64,000 nucleotides of DNA, taken from Hygrophila difformis. Taxonomy: Eukaryota > Streptophyta > Magnoliopsida > Lamiales > Acanthaceae. The notes under the pieces were generated by a model. The model saw only the letters and a list, made by a program, of their open reading frames with translations. It was not told the DNA's origin and ran no database searches. Position 1 is the stretch's first letter. Every line of letters starts with the position of its first letter. Shown here piece after piece: positions 11,127 through 23,500 of the stretch. Location of the stretch: positions 35,963,105 to 36,027,104 of the forward strand of contig JAOANR010000005.1 of NCBI GenBank assembly GCA_030278955.1, read 5' to 3'. The translations under genes were made by a program, and so were the position numbers.

Positions 11127-14100
11127 AGATTGTGTTTAGCATCAATGTTGGCGCCTCAAGTTTTGAAATCTAAAATTATTATAAATAATAAATATTTTTC
11201 ATTCTAACCGCAAACTTTAAATACTACCCTTCCTCAACTTATAGTGTTTTTAAAAACTAATACTTTTTAAACTTTAAATATTTTTCACTTCTACTTCAGC
11301 TTTTTTCAAAATCCATCCAAACGTGCCCTTAGTGATGTGTGCAAAGTTTTAAATGCACCCACTAATATATTTAAATTACACTATAAATATGTACTATTCT
11401 CATAAATAGCATGTACTTTTTAGTAATTACTATAACATTCTAAAAACACTTTTCATCTTTACATATCCAAATATATTTTTGGAAAAACGTTGCTTTTCAA
11501 AAATAGAAACCAAAAGTATTCCATGAAAAGTGAAAACCAAAAGTAAAAACATGTAACTTTTGTTTAAGGATATGTTGTTTGAATTTTCAAATATGTGTTT
11601 GGATGTGTAAAGATGAAAAATGCTTTTAGAATGTTATAATTACCAAAAAGTACATGATATTTATGAGAATAATACATATTTATAGTGTAATTTAAATATA
11701 TTAGTGGGGACATTTAAGATTTTGCACACATTACTAGGGGCCAGTTTGGATTAACTTTTGAAAAACGCAGAAGCAGAAGTGAAAATGAAAAATTGGATAA
11801 AATGTTTGAAAAGAATCTTTTTTTCAAAAGTGTGTTTGGATGTGTAAAAGTGGAAAGTGCTTTTAGAATAGGGTAATTACAAAAAATGACATGCTTTTTA
11901 TATGAGATAAGATATATTTATAGTGTAATTTATATTAAGTATTAGGGGCATTTAAGACTTTGCACGCATTACTAGGTGCTTTTGGCTTCTGCTTTTCGGA
12001 TAAGCACCCCCTGGACCGCTTCTCTCAAAAGCACTTTTGCAGCTTTTCGAGGCGCTTTTACTTTTTCTAAAACGCTGAACCAAACACTATTTTTGTAATT
12101 TTTCGGAGAAGCAACCCCTACCAGAAGCAATTTTGTAATTTTTCGAGGTGCTTTTGCTTGTTTGGAATGGCTTTTTTTTAGGTGTTTTTGGCTTTCGCTT
12201 ATGCCAAAAGCACTTTTGATGAAAAATAGTGTTTGTTTTGGCTTTTTAGAAAAAAACAAAAGCACATCGAAACGCTGCAAAAGTGCTTATGGGAGAAGCA
12301 GCCTAGGGCGTACGTCTCCGAAAAGCAGAAGCCAAAAGCACTTAGTAATGTGTGCAAAGTCTTAAATGTCCCTACTACTTAATATAAATTAGAGGGTGTT
12401 TGGAATGGCTTTGGGCCCGTTTGGATTGGCTTTTGAAAAAAGCAGAAGCCAAAAATAGAAGCAGAAGCAGAAGTTAAAAGCAAAAGCATGTAACTTTTGT
12501 GTTTGGATGGAATGTTTGAAAAACGGCTTTTTCTAAAAAATATGTTTGGATGAATAAAAATGAAAAGTGTTTTTAGAGTGTGGTAATTACCAAAAAGGAC
12601 ATGCTATAGGGCCCGTTTGGATTGACTTTTAAAAAAGCAGAAGCCAAAAGGAGAAGCAGAAGTAAAAGCCAAAAGTAGAAGCAAGTAACTTTTGTGTTTG
12701 GATGTAATGTTTGAAAAGCAGTTTTTTTTCAAAAGTGTGTTTGGATATGTAAAAGTGAAAAGTGCTTTTGAAATGTATAAATTACTAAAAAGGATATGCT
12801 ATTTATATATAATAGTATATATTTATAGTGTAATTAAAATAAATTAATAGGGGCATTTATGACTCTGCACACATTACTAGGTGCTTTTGGCTTCTGCTTT
12901 TCGGAGAAGCACCCCCTGGGCTGCTTCTCCCAGAAGCACTTTTGTAGCTTTTCGAGGTGCTTTTGCTTTTTCCTAAAAGCCAAAACAAACACTCAGAGGG
13001 TGTTTGGATTGGCTTCTACACAGGTGCTTTTGGCTTTTGCTTCTGCCAAAAGCACTTATGGGGAAAAAAATGTTTGGTTTGGCTTTTTTAAAAAAGCAGA
13101 AGCACCTCGAAAAGCTGCAAAAGTGCTTCTGGGAGAAGCAGCCCAGGGGGTGCTTCTCCGAAAAGCAGAAGCCAAAAGCACTTCGTAAATTGTGCAAAGA
13201 CTTAAATACCCTCATTACTTAATATAAATTACACTATAAATATATCTTATTATCATATTAAGAGGGTGTTTGGATTGGCTTCTACCAAGGTGCTTTTGGC
13301 TTTTGCTTCTGCCAAAAGCACTTTTGGGGAAAAAGAAACGTTTGGTTTGGCTTTTTGAAAAAAGCAGAAGCACCTCGAAAAGCTGCAAAAGTGCTTCTGA
13401 GAGAAGCAGCCCAGGGGGTGCTTCTCCGAAAAGCAGAAGCCAAAAGCACTTCGTAAATTGTGCAAAGACTTAAATACCCTCATTACTTAATATAAATTAC
13501 ACTATAAATATATATTATTATTATATTAAGTAGCATGTCCTTTTTGGTAATTTATACATTTAAAAAGCACTTTTTACTTTTACACATCCAAACACACTTT
13601 TGAAAAAAAGCTGCTTTTCAAACATTACATCCAAACACAAAAGTTACCTGCTTCTGCTTTTGGCTTTCACTTCTGCTTCTGCTTTTGGCTTCTGCTTTTT
13701 TCAAAAGCCAATCCAAACGGGCCCTAAGTAGCATGTCATTTTTGGTAATTTATACATTTAAAAAGCGCTTTTCACTTTTACACATCCAAACACACTTTTG
13801 AAAAAAAGCTGCTTTTCAAACATTCCATCCAAACACAAAAGTTACATGCTTCTGCTTTTGGCTTTCACTTCTGCTTCTGCTTTTGGCTTCTGCTTTTTTC
13901 AAAAGCCAATCCAAACGGGCCCTCATTTTCCTTCAAAAGTGCTTTTGGCACAAGCAAAAGCCAAAAACACTTCAAAATAAGCCATTCCAAACGGCCCCAT
14001 AGTGTAAATTATATTAAGTAGTGGGGGTATTTAAGTCCTTACACATTTTACGAGGTGCTTTTTGCTTCTACTTTTGGGAGAAGCACCCCCTATGCTGCTT

Positions 14101-15311
14101 CTCCCAGAAGCACTTTTTTCGCTTTTCGAGGTGCTTTTGCTTTTTCTTAAAAGCCAAAACAAACACCTAATTTCTACTAGAAGTGCTTTTGGCAGAAGCA
14201 AAAGCCAAAAGCACCTCCCTAGGGGCCCGTTTGGATTGGCTTTTGAAAAAACCAGAAGCCAAAACTAGAAGCAGAAGCAGAAGTCAAAAGCAAAAGCATG
14301 TAACTTTTGTGTTTGGATGGAATGTTTGAAAAGCGGCTTTTTCTAAAAAATATGTTTGGATGAATAAAAATGAAAAGTGCTTTTAGAGTGTTGTAATTAC
14401 CAAAAAGGACATGCTACTTAATATGATAATAAGATATATTTATAGTGTAATTTATATTAAGTAGTGAGGGTATTTAAGTCCTTGCACATTTTACGAGGTG
14501 CTTTTGGCTTCTGCTTTTGGGAGAAGCACCCCTTGGGCTGCTTCTTCCAGAAGCACTTTTTTCGCTTTTCGAGGTGCTTTTGCTTTTTCTTAAAAGCCAA
14601 AACAAACACCTAATTTCTACTAGAAGTGCTTTTGGCAGAAGCAAAAGCCAAAAGTACCTCCCTATAAGCCAATCCAAACGGGCTCTTAGCAAGGTGCTTT
14701 TGGCTTTTGCTTCTGCGAAAAGCAGAAGCCAAAAGCACATTGTAAAATGTGCAAAGACTTAAATACCCTCATTACTTAATATAAATTACACTACAAATAT
14801 ATCTTATTATCATATTAAGTAGCATGTCATTTTTGGTAATTTACACATTTCAAAAGCACTTTTCACTTTTACACATCCAAACACACTTTTGAAAAAAAAA
14901 TAATTTTCAAACATTCCATCCAAACACAAAAGTTATATGCTTCTACTTTTGTCTTTCACTTCTGCTTCTGCTTTTGCTTCTGTTTTTCTCAAAAGTCAAT
15001 CCAAGCGAGCCCTTACATTATAAATATATCTTATTTCCATATAAAAAGCATGTCCTTTTTGGTAATTATTTCATTCCAAAAGTATTTTTTATTTTTACAC
15101 ATCCAAACACACTAAAAAAAGCTGATTTTCAAACATTCTATCAAAACACAATAGTTACTTGCTTAGAGCCTGTTTGGAATGGCTTTTTTCCAAGTGCTTT
15201 TGGCTTTTGCTTCTGCCAAAAACACTTTTGAAGGAAAAAGAGTGTTTGTTTTGGCTTTTTAGAAAAAGCAAAAGCACCTCGAATAGCTGCAAAAGTGCTT
15301 CTGGGAGAAGC
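11127..15311. mobile_element. cluster of nested and tandem MITEs, AAGCAGAAGC family
   Basis: About 4.2 kb built from repeated copies of two end types, GGGCCCGTTTGGATTGGCTT and GAGGGTGTTTGGATTGGC, in both orientations. Termini in plus orientation start near 11738, 12392, 12413, 12609, 12997, 13262, 14223 and 15166; complementary ends lie near 13707, 13904, 14672 and 14997. The copy at 14223-14688 has both 20-bp ends. The interior is purine/pyrimidine-biased (AGCAGAAGCCAAAAGCAC and complement) and strongly self-complementary. Several ends abut TTA or TAA, which suggests a PIF/Harbinger origin. Open frames here are low-complexity translations of the repeat. The cluster continues at 30478-30861 beyond the retrotransposon insertion. 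Confidence 0.7.
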
Positions 15312-18033
15312 TGTAATACCCCGAATTTTTATCAACGTCCAAGGGAATAAAATTTATTCCTATCAATGTCGAAATATATCCGAGAAGAAGAAAATAATTT
15401 ATCACAATAATTTATTGCTCGGAAATGAAACGCCGATAGATTTAAATTCAAAATGGAATAAAAGAGGGAAAGGAAGCCCGCCCGAAGACATTCCATGAAT
15501 TGAGTAAAAATAATTGGAGTTAAGTTCATGAAGGAAAAGAATTTTAATTCCAAGAACCCGTGAAGTCGGAAGAAATTTAATGATACGAGTTATTGCACGG
15601 GAATCAAAAGACGACGAATTGGAAGCCTACGAACCCGAGACCGACGGACTTAAAATCTCAAACATGAAACTCATTTGAGTCGAGATAAACTTAAGATAAG
15701 AATTTATGATCTAAGAATGACCCGAAAAATCGAGCCCGAAAACGTAGGAGGATAGAAGTCCGAAAAAGAGGAGGAAAAGCACGACGGATCGCACGACCCC
15801 GCCCGGACCGAAGTCCAGGCGAGTGTGGCGCGCACTTGGCGCTGGGTTTGGCTAAAAACCGCGCCAACCCCGCGCCGTCCTGACAGCAGCGACGTTTTGT
15901 CGCGTTTTGGCGACTTTCTCGCCAATTTTCGGGGCCCAAGGTTGGGAATCTGATCTATCACGGGGGAGGCATCTTTTTGGACGTTATGTAATCAATCCCA
16001 TCCCCATTGTCAGCCATTTTCATCAATCATTCACCCCAAAACTCTCCCAAAACTCTCCCAAAGCCAAACACTCTTCCGACGAACTTCCGGCGACTTTCCG
16101 ACGAGTTTCCGGCAACCAAATCCAACCAAGGAAGTGTGTAGATCAAGGATTGCAAGCTTTGGATTGTTGGTAAGATGTTAATCAAGTTTCCATATGGTTT
16201 TAAGATCATAAACATCATCCTAACTTACGAATCTTCATATTCGAACACAAATCGGAGCCAAGGGAAGAATAAATCGGGTGGAAGAGATTCGTTCGTGACA
16301 TCCCGTGGATTCCGGACGACCCCGTGACTTCCTAGACATCATCCCCACTGTAAGTTAACCTTACTATGGTTTTGGGTGACTTAAAATGCAACCAAACATA
16401 GAGATTTAGAAACTCTAAAATCTGTCAACAAGAAAAACCCCCGGCGCAGCGTTTTCGTATGAATTTTTCGAACCCCTAAAGCTGCTCAAACGGAAAAACT
16501 CAAAACATGAAAAGTGTTCCTAAGACGTTGGTCTAGCTTCTGCAAAAATTTTAGAATTTTTCATGTTGTTTTGAAACCTGAAACCGACCCAAAACCGAAG
16601 AGTATCAAATCTGGATCTTAGAATCCTTGACAGAATTTTCGTTCGAACTTGTTGGTTATTTTTACCTTAGATCTAGACCGATCTAGGATTGGAGTTGAAC
16701 ATAAGAATTGTAGATCTATGAGTTTGGAATATTACTGTAAGTTTTTAGAATTTTTCATTGAGATTTGAACCTCCAAACTCGAGCCGATCCGATCTGCGTT
16801 AGAACCGATGTCAAGAACCTTGACAGATTTCTTAACCGAACTTGATGAGCATATTTCTATTACTTCGAGTGTTCAAACCTGAAAACTCGAAACTAAGATT
16901 TTGATCCAAAGATCATAAGCTATATTGTGAAAAAATTTCAGAAATTTTCATCAAGTTTTGATACCCCAAATCGAATCGGACATATTCTGCGTTTTTAGGA
17001 ATTGTCAAAGGATGACAGATTTCATAACCGATCTTGAGGAGCTTATTCCTATCATTTCTAGCCCAAACCAATCTATGTGATCTAAACAAAAGTTGTTGGA
17101 AATCAAGTCTAGTATGTCTCTGTAAAATTTCAGAATTTTTGGAGTCCATTTGATATGATAAAAAGTCGAATCTTTTAACGTTGTCAAACCTGAATCCTGA
17201 CAGCTTTTTGATTCTGTAGAAGACTTGATTTTTGACATGCTTCCCATCGTTTTTCCGAAAAACTTAAAACACGAAAGTTGTTCGTTGGGATGTTTTTGAG
17301 ATGCTGTACAAATTTCAAATCAATCGCCTAAGAAATGGATTTTTAAACCAAAAAGGCGTAAACTGTGACGCCAAATGATTTTTAAATCGAAGAGATTTTG
17401 AAATTCGAAACAAACGGTCGAGACGTTGAATTACGATATATCTATACTTTTGAAAAATCCCGTTACACCAAATAAAAACATTTTCTTTAAAAGAATTCTT
17501 TTGGAAACATTGGGGAATTTGTGACCAAGTTTGATATTATCAATATGACCAGAAGGCTTGTGGACATAAGAGCCCAAGCGAACGGCTAGTGGACATAAGA
17601 GCCCTAGCGAATGGTCGACCAAACGGCTTGTGGACATAAGAGCCCAAGCGAACGGCCAGTGGACATAAGAGCCCTGGCGAATGGTTATTTATAAATATTG
17701 ATTATGAGGATTGCGGTCACAAGAGCCGTGGTGAATGGTGAACTATAAAAGAAACGAAAAATATTTTGAGAAATGATACTATTGATATTGGCTGCGGCCG
17801 CCGGATCACCGGCTAAATGATACTTATGAAATTGGCTGAGGCCGCCGGATCACCGGCTAAATGATATATTGTTGAGATGATGGCGTAACGGGAAATATAA
17901 TAAAAAGCTTAGATTTTATGAAATTGGCTGCGGCCGCCGGATTGCCGGCTAAATTAAATATTGTTGAAATGTTTTTATTAAATTTAATTAAAGGCTTTGA
18001 AACCCCTAACCCATGCTATGTGTTAACTTACTC
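15312..18033 (+). mobile_element. solo LTR of a Ty3/gypsy element, left part (continues 30115-30477)
   Basis: Starts TGTAATACCCCGAATTTTT. Its other end at 30477 reads CCGGGGTGTTACA. Both edges abut the 5-bp duplication GAAGC (15307-15311 and 30478-30482), and the flanks are one interrupted MITE sequence. Combined length is about 3085 bp with no gag, pol, primer site or second LTR, so it is a solo LTR left by LTR-LTR recombination. Inside are a GC-rich block near 15770-15960, degenerate ~150-200-bp repeats at 16430-17280 (each with a GACAGATTT-type core), a 70-bp tandem pair at 17555-17690, and three GGC.GCCGCCGGAT..CCGGCTAAAT motifs at 17790-17955. Confidence 0.8.
17555..17690. repeat. 70-bp tandem repeat, two units
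   Basis: GGCTTGTGGACATAAGAGCC begins each unit (17555 and 17625). Each unit is itself two half-units of about 35 bp ending in GCGAA.GG. It lies inside the solo LTR. Confidence 0.8.
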
Positions 18034-20391
18034 TGTAACACCCCGGATTTTTAAATCCAAAAGAGCCGGGATATTACCGCCACATTCCTTGTTTAAGCCT
18101 GCCGAACGCAACCTTACACAAGGAATGCTAAGGCTAAAATCGCATCTAATACTCTCATTAAAAGAAACACCGGGAATCCGTCTTTCCAAAATAATACTCT
18201 CAGGAGTACTTAAAGAATTTAAATGCAGAAAGCGATAAAAAGTGCCAACAGGTTGAAGTAGTGGTTCGTAATTAATAAAAGAAAACATGCATAAATTAAA
18301 AGTTCCTTCGCAGCTTTATTTTAAAAAGAATGTCCCAATCCCCATGCATGCCGGATGATCAATGGCGCTCACCGTTCTCTGAAAAAAAAATATACATAAC
18401 ACACATCAGTAAATAAATTACTGAGTAAGTCAATCCACCCTATATCCTGACAGGGGTTTTAAAAAGATTGACTTAAATAAAAGTTAAAACACATTACGTT
18501 AACAGACAACTTAAAATGTTCACAATATATATATCCAGATAATTAATTATAAAGTATCATATAGTCACCATTATGCCTAAAACACGAGGACACCAAAGGA
18601 GCTCCAAAAATAACGGGACTTCATCCCTCAAATTGCCAACGGCAGCCTATATCGACACGCACCCGGGGCCCATAAATAATACTCGCAAGTATTATTTAGG
18701 GATATAGACACAATCATATAGTACATCATATAAGGAGAGGGGCGGCCACGCATGGCTCCACCCTAGTGCACTCGCTCTCCGGAGCCTAAATGTGGGCATA
18801 CCTACCCGAATTCTACGGCACAATGGGTTTTAAATATACACTACACATATTCATATCGAATTTTCTCTTCCTGAACAATTTCCAAGCCAATACACATCGG
18901 TAGCAATGATTTATTGCGAAGAACAAGAATATTATTATCAAATCATCCACAATTGGAAACGTGATATCCTATACACGTAGGCACAAATCATACTTGACTG
19001 CACTATACAAAAAGGGAAGAATTTCTATTGTATATCCACTTGGCACCGTAAGTAACCATGGAAAGAAGAAAAGAGATAAGTTTTAAACCATAATAAGATA
19101 GCAAATCCATGACTTGTCAGCTCTGTACATTACACTTTATAGTAGTAGTATTACTTGACCCTCAGATTGACTTGGGCAGACCCATCACACGAATATTTGC
19201 CCACTGCTAATACCTATATGCATCCGAGAATAATATGTTTATTCCCCAACAAGAACACGACTACCAGAAGAATCTTTACATGAAATAGAATATAAGATTT
19301 TGACCAGGTTGGGGTGTACGAATTGCTCAAGATTAGATCTTCATTGAAGAACACTAAAAGAATTTATAGTGGAGCGTATATATACTTACAGACACTGGTT
19401 TTCAAAAGCCATGATGATGACAGACGATGAAGGAATTAAAGGCAACTCTTAGTACACATATTTAGGTTTCCGAAAAGAATTTACACAATGGTTACGGATC
19501 GGCGAGAAGCGAAATTTACACACTCATTAAAACGAAAAGGGTTATAAATCAACAAGAAAGAGATTTACGCAGAGGGTGGCTAATCAATGAGAAATAGGGA
19601 GATTGACTTACTGTACACCAGATTATGATTGTAGCACAAGAGATCTTTGGTTCGATTAGCAAGGGAGACCGTCTCCGACGTCCTAACTTATCCGAGATGG
19701 CTGCGTTCTTGAAATAAATGTGGAGAAGGTTAGGGATGTTTTGCTACAATCTTGACCAGAGAAAGGAGAGGCTAAGAGGGATGATTTACCGTCTGAACTT
19801 GAAGCAAGAAGTCTTGATCGCCGCTGCCCCCTCAAGACTGCCCGAAGTTTTCTTCTCTTCTTTTGTTTTTCTCGATCGGTATTTCTGCTATGGGAAGAGG
19901 GAGTGCGTAATGTAGGTTTTAGAATCTGTTTAGATGGTAACAAGAATGGGTTGTTGGACGATTTTTGGGGTTCAAATATATGATAATTTCACCTCCTAAT
20001 CGGATTTGAATCTCTTACGAAAGATTTGAAAGTTACAAGTTGCCCAAAATTCTCCTATATTGTTATTATGATCATATAAAATATACAATACAATCCATCC
20101 CAGTTACTATTTATTTCTTTTATTCTCCTTGAATAATAAATATAAATATATATATTGATTGAATCAACTCAATTCCACCCGTAGTGGCAAGGACTGACAT
20201 GGTGTTGTCTTCTTCTTGTTTTCATCCCATAATAGCAAATTAGTCTAATAATATACATTAATCATTATATTAATAATAATAATAATGTGATTAGGTTAAT
20301 AGAACCATAACTATCATAGTGACCATAATATTAACATACTTATTAATCACTAAATCTATAGGGAATTAATAAAATAATCGTGGGTGTTATA
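18034..20391 (-). repeat. 3' LTR of the Tekay-like element
   Basis: 2358 bp, same length as its partner at 27752-30109. Edges on the plus strand are TGTAACACCCC and GGGTGTTATA. By eye the two copies differ at roughly ten to twelve positions, about 0.5 percent, so the insertion is recent. The element's genes run on the minus strand, which makes this the 3' LTR. The duplication TACTC is at 18029-18033 and 30110-30114. The terminal dinucleotide is TA rather than CA at one end of both LTRs. Confidence 0.9.
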
Positions 20392-20410
20392 GTCTACCCT
20401 CCTTAAGATT
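20392..20410 (-). promoter_or_regulatory. polypurine tract of the Tekay-like element
   Basis: Read on the minus strand, AAGGAGGGTAGAC directly precedes the 3' LTR. This purine-rich site is where plus-strand DNA synthesis would be primed. Confidence 0.65.
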
Positions 20411-20555
20411 CAACTTCGTCCTCGAAGTTGCGTATCATTCAATGGTTTAAATGAAAGATATACATAAAGGGTGTAGCTAGAAATATAACTAGGTGTGACG
20501 TACCTTCATGATACTATTCCTCGGGTGTTATATCCTCCCTCGCTTAGGATGGCAG

Positions 20556-23500
20556 TTATGTCCCCATAACTGTCTCGGAGTCCTCTTGGAAAAGGTGTGG
20601 ATAGTGTTGGCGAATGTCCGATTCCAACTCCCAAGTGGCTTCTTCGACCCCATGATTAGACCATAAAACCTTCACCATTTTTATGGTCTTCGTTCTTGTG
20701 ACTCGGGCTTTGGAATCAAGTATTTGAATTGGAGTCTCCTCATACTTTAAGTCCTCGTCCAATTCTATAACCTCTGGTTGAAGTACATGGTTCGGATCAT
20801 GGATGTACTTCTTCAACTGGGAGACGTGAAACACATTGTGGACCCGAGATAACTGAATTGGTAGTGCTAGTCGATAGGCTAAGGTGCCAATTCGTTCAAG
20901 GATCTCATATGGTCCAATATATCGGGGACTTAACTTGCCCCGCTTCCCAAAACGCATAACGCCCTTCATTGGTGATATTTTCAACATGACCTTATCCCCC
21001 ACATTAAACTCCAACTCTTGCCGTCTAACATCGGCATAACTCTTTTGCCTATCCTGGGCCGCTTTCATCTTTTGTTGAATCACTCTCACTTGCTCGGCCA
21101 TGTCCGTGATTAATTGAGGTCCAAGTATTGTTGAATTCTCAGTTTCAGTCCAACACAGTGGACTGCGGCACTTCCGTCCATATAACGCCTCAAATGGTGC
21201 CATACCGATGCTTGCATGGTGACTGTTATTGTATGAGAACTCAATTAATGGAATGTGGTTCTCCCAGCTACCTTTAAACTCTAAAACACATGCTCGTAAC
21301 ATATCCTCCAATGTTTGAATCGTTCTCTCGGTTTGGCCATCGGTCATAGGATGAAAGGCCGTACTCATCTTGATTTGAGTCCCTAATGCTTCTTGCATTT
21401 TTGTCCAAAAATGGGAGACGAATCTACAGTCTCGATCGGATACGATGTCGTGGGGAACTCCATGTCTTCGAACTACATTATCGACATAAGCGTGTGCAAG
21501 TTGATCCATGGACCATGTGTCCTTCATGGGAATGAATATTGCCGCTTTTGTCAGTCGATCGACAATCACCCAAATCTTGTTGTTTCCCTTAGGTGACCGT
21601 GGTAGTCCGGAAATGAAATCCATAGAAATGCTTTCCTATTTCCAGCTCGGGATTTCCAGCGGCTTCATTAAGCCAAGTGGTTTTTGTCGGACTGCTTTGA
21701 CCTTCTGACAGGTCAAGCACTTAGATACGAAGTCAGCTACTTCGTTTTTCATTCTTGGCCACCAATACACATTTTTCAAGTCCTTATAGAGTTTATCACC
21801 TCCAGGATGCACCGAATACGGTGTGTTGTGGCCTTCCTCCATCAATTTTCGTTTCAAGTCCCCACACTTTTGGGGCACACACCACCTCCCCTTGAAACGA
21901 ATGCTTCCATCGGGATGGATAGCGAAGCCTACCGCCTTTCCCTCGGAAATCTTTTCTTTTACCCTATCCAATTTTATATCACCGGGCTGAGCTGCCCGTA
22001 TTTCCTCGAATACAGGGGATGTAATCGCCATAGAGTTGAGGGTGTTCACCACTGTGCCATGTTGGACTAGTTCGACGTCCAACCTCACCAAATCCATATA
22101 CAGCTGCGGTGGTAGGATCAATGTATTCAATGCGTGTTCGGTTTTCCGGCTCAGTGCGTCTGCGACGACATTAGCTTTTCCCTCATGGTACAAAATCTCC
22201 AAGTCGTAATCTTTTATAAGCTCCAACCATCGTCTTTGCCTCATATTTAGCTCTTTCTGCGTAAATATATATTTAAGGCTTTTATGGTCGGTGAAGATTC
22301 TACACGTTCTGCCATACAAGTAGTGTCGCCATATTTTGAGGGCAAAAACCACTGCAGCTAATTCCAAATCATGTGTCGGATAGCTCTCCTCATGAGGTTT
22401 CAATTGTCAGGATGCGTATGCAATCACACGTTGTTCTTGCATCAATACACACCCTAAGCCTTCCTTCGAAGCATCACTGTACACTTCGAAATCCTCATTA
22501 TCCGACGGAAGAATGAGTACTGGAGCAGTTGTTAGTCTCGTCTTCAATTCTTGAAAGGCTGTTTCACACTCCTTCGTCCATTCATACTTCAAGCCTTTCT
22601 TCAGTAGTTGAGTTAGAGGTCGTGCAATTCTTGAGAAATCCCGGACAAACCTCCTATAGTATCCCGCTAATCCCAGGAAGCTCCTTACTTCCGTTTGGCT
22701 TGTGGGTGTCGGCCACTCAGTTACTGCCGAAATCTTGGCCGGATCAACTGATACTCCTTCTGCTGAGACAATGTGGCCCAGAAACGCCACTTCAGTCATC
22801 CAGAACTCACATTTGGACAATTTGGCGTATAACTGGTTGTCTCTCAGCATCTTCAACACTTGATGAAGGTGTTTCGCATGCTCCTCTTTGTCCCGCGAGT
22901 ATATCAGAATGTCATCGATAAAAACGACAACGCACTGATCTAGCATCTCACGGAACACACTGTTCATCAGATTCATGAACACCGCAGGGGCGTTGGTTAG
23001 CCCAAATGGCATCACCACGAATTCATAGTGGCCATATCTGGTGCGAAAGGCCGTCTTCTGAATGTCCTTCTCCGCAATTCGTAACTGATGGTATCCCGAA
23101 CGCAAATCGATCTTTGAGAATACCTTAGCCCCTTTCAACTGGTCAAAGAGATCTTCAATCCTCGGCAGCGGGTACTTGTTTTTAACAGTGACTTGATTTA
23201 AGCCTCTATAGTCAATGCAGAGTCGTAACCCACCATCTTTCTTCTTTACGAACAACACGGGCGCTCCCCATGGTGAGGTACTGGGTCGAATGTACCCTTT
23301 ACCCAACAACTCCTCAAGTTGGTCTTTTAGCTCCTTCATCTCAAGTGGTGCCATACGATAGGGTGCTTTTGACACAGGTTCAGTTCCAGGGATTAGGTCA
23401 ATGGTGAACTCCACGTCTCGTTGCGGCGGCATCCCTGGAATGTCTTCAGGAAATACATCCGGGTATTCCTTAACAATCGGAATGTTATTTATCTCTTTCT

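Noticed and set aside
11972..15335. Many 60-109-codon open frames with text like KAEAKST or FGFCFSEKHP on both strands
   Set aside because: They are translations of the AAGCAGAAGC repeat family, present in all frames and orientations, with no start context or homology.
19683..19943. 86-codon frame, repeated at 29401-29661
   Set aside because: It is the same LTR sequence twice; no conservation beyond LTR identity and no recognisable domain.
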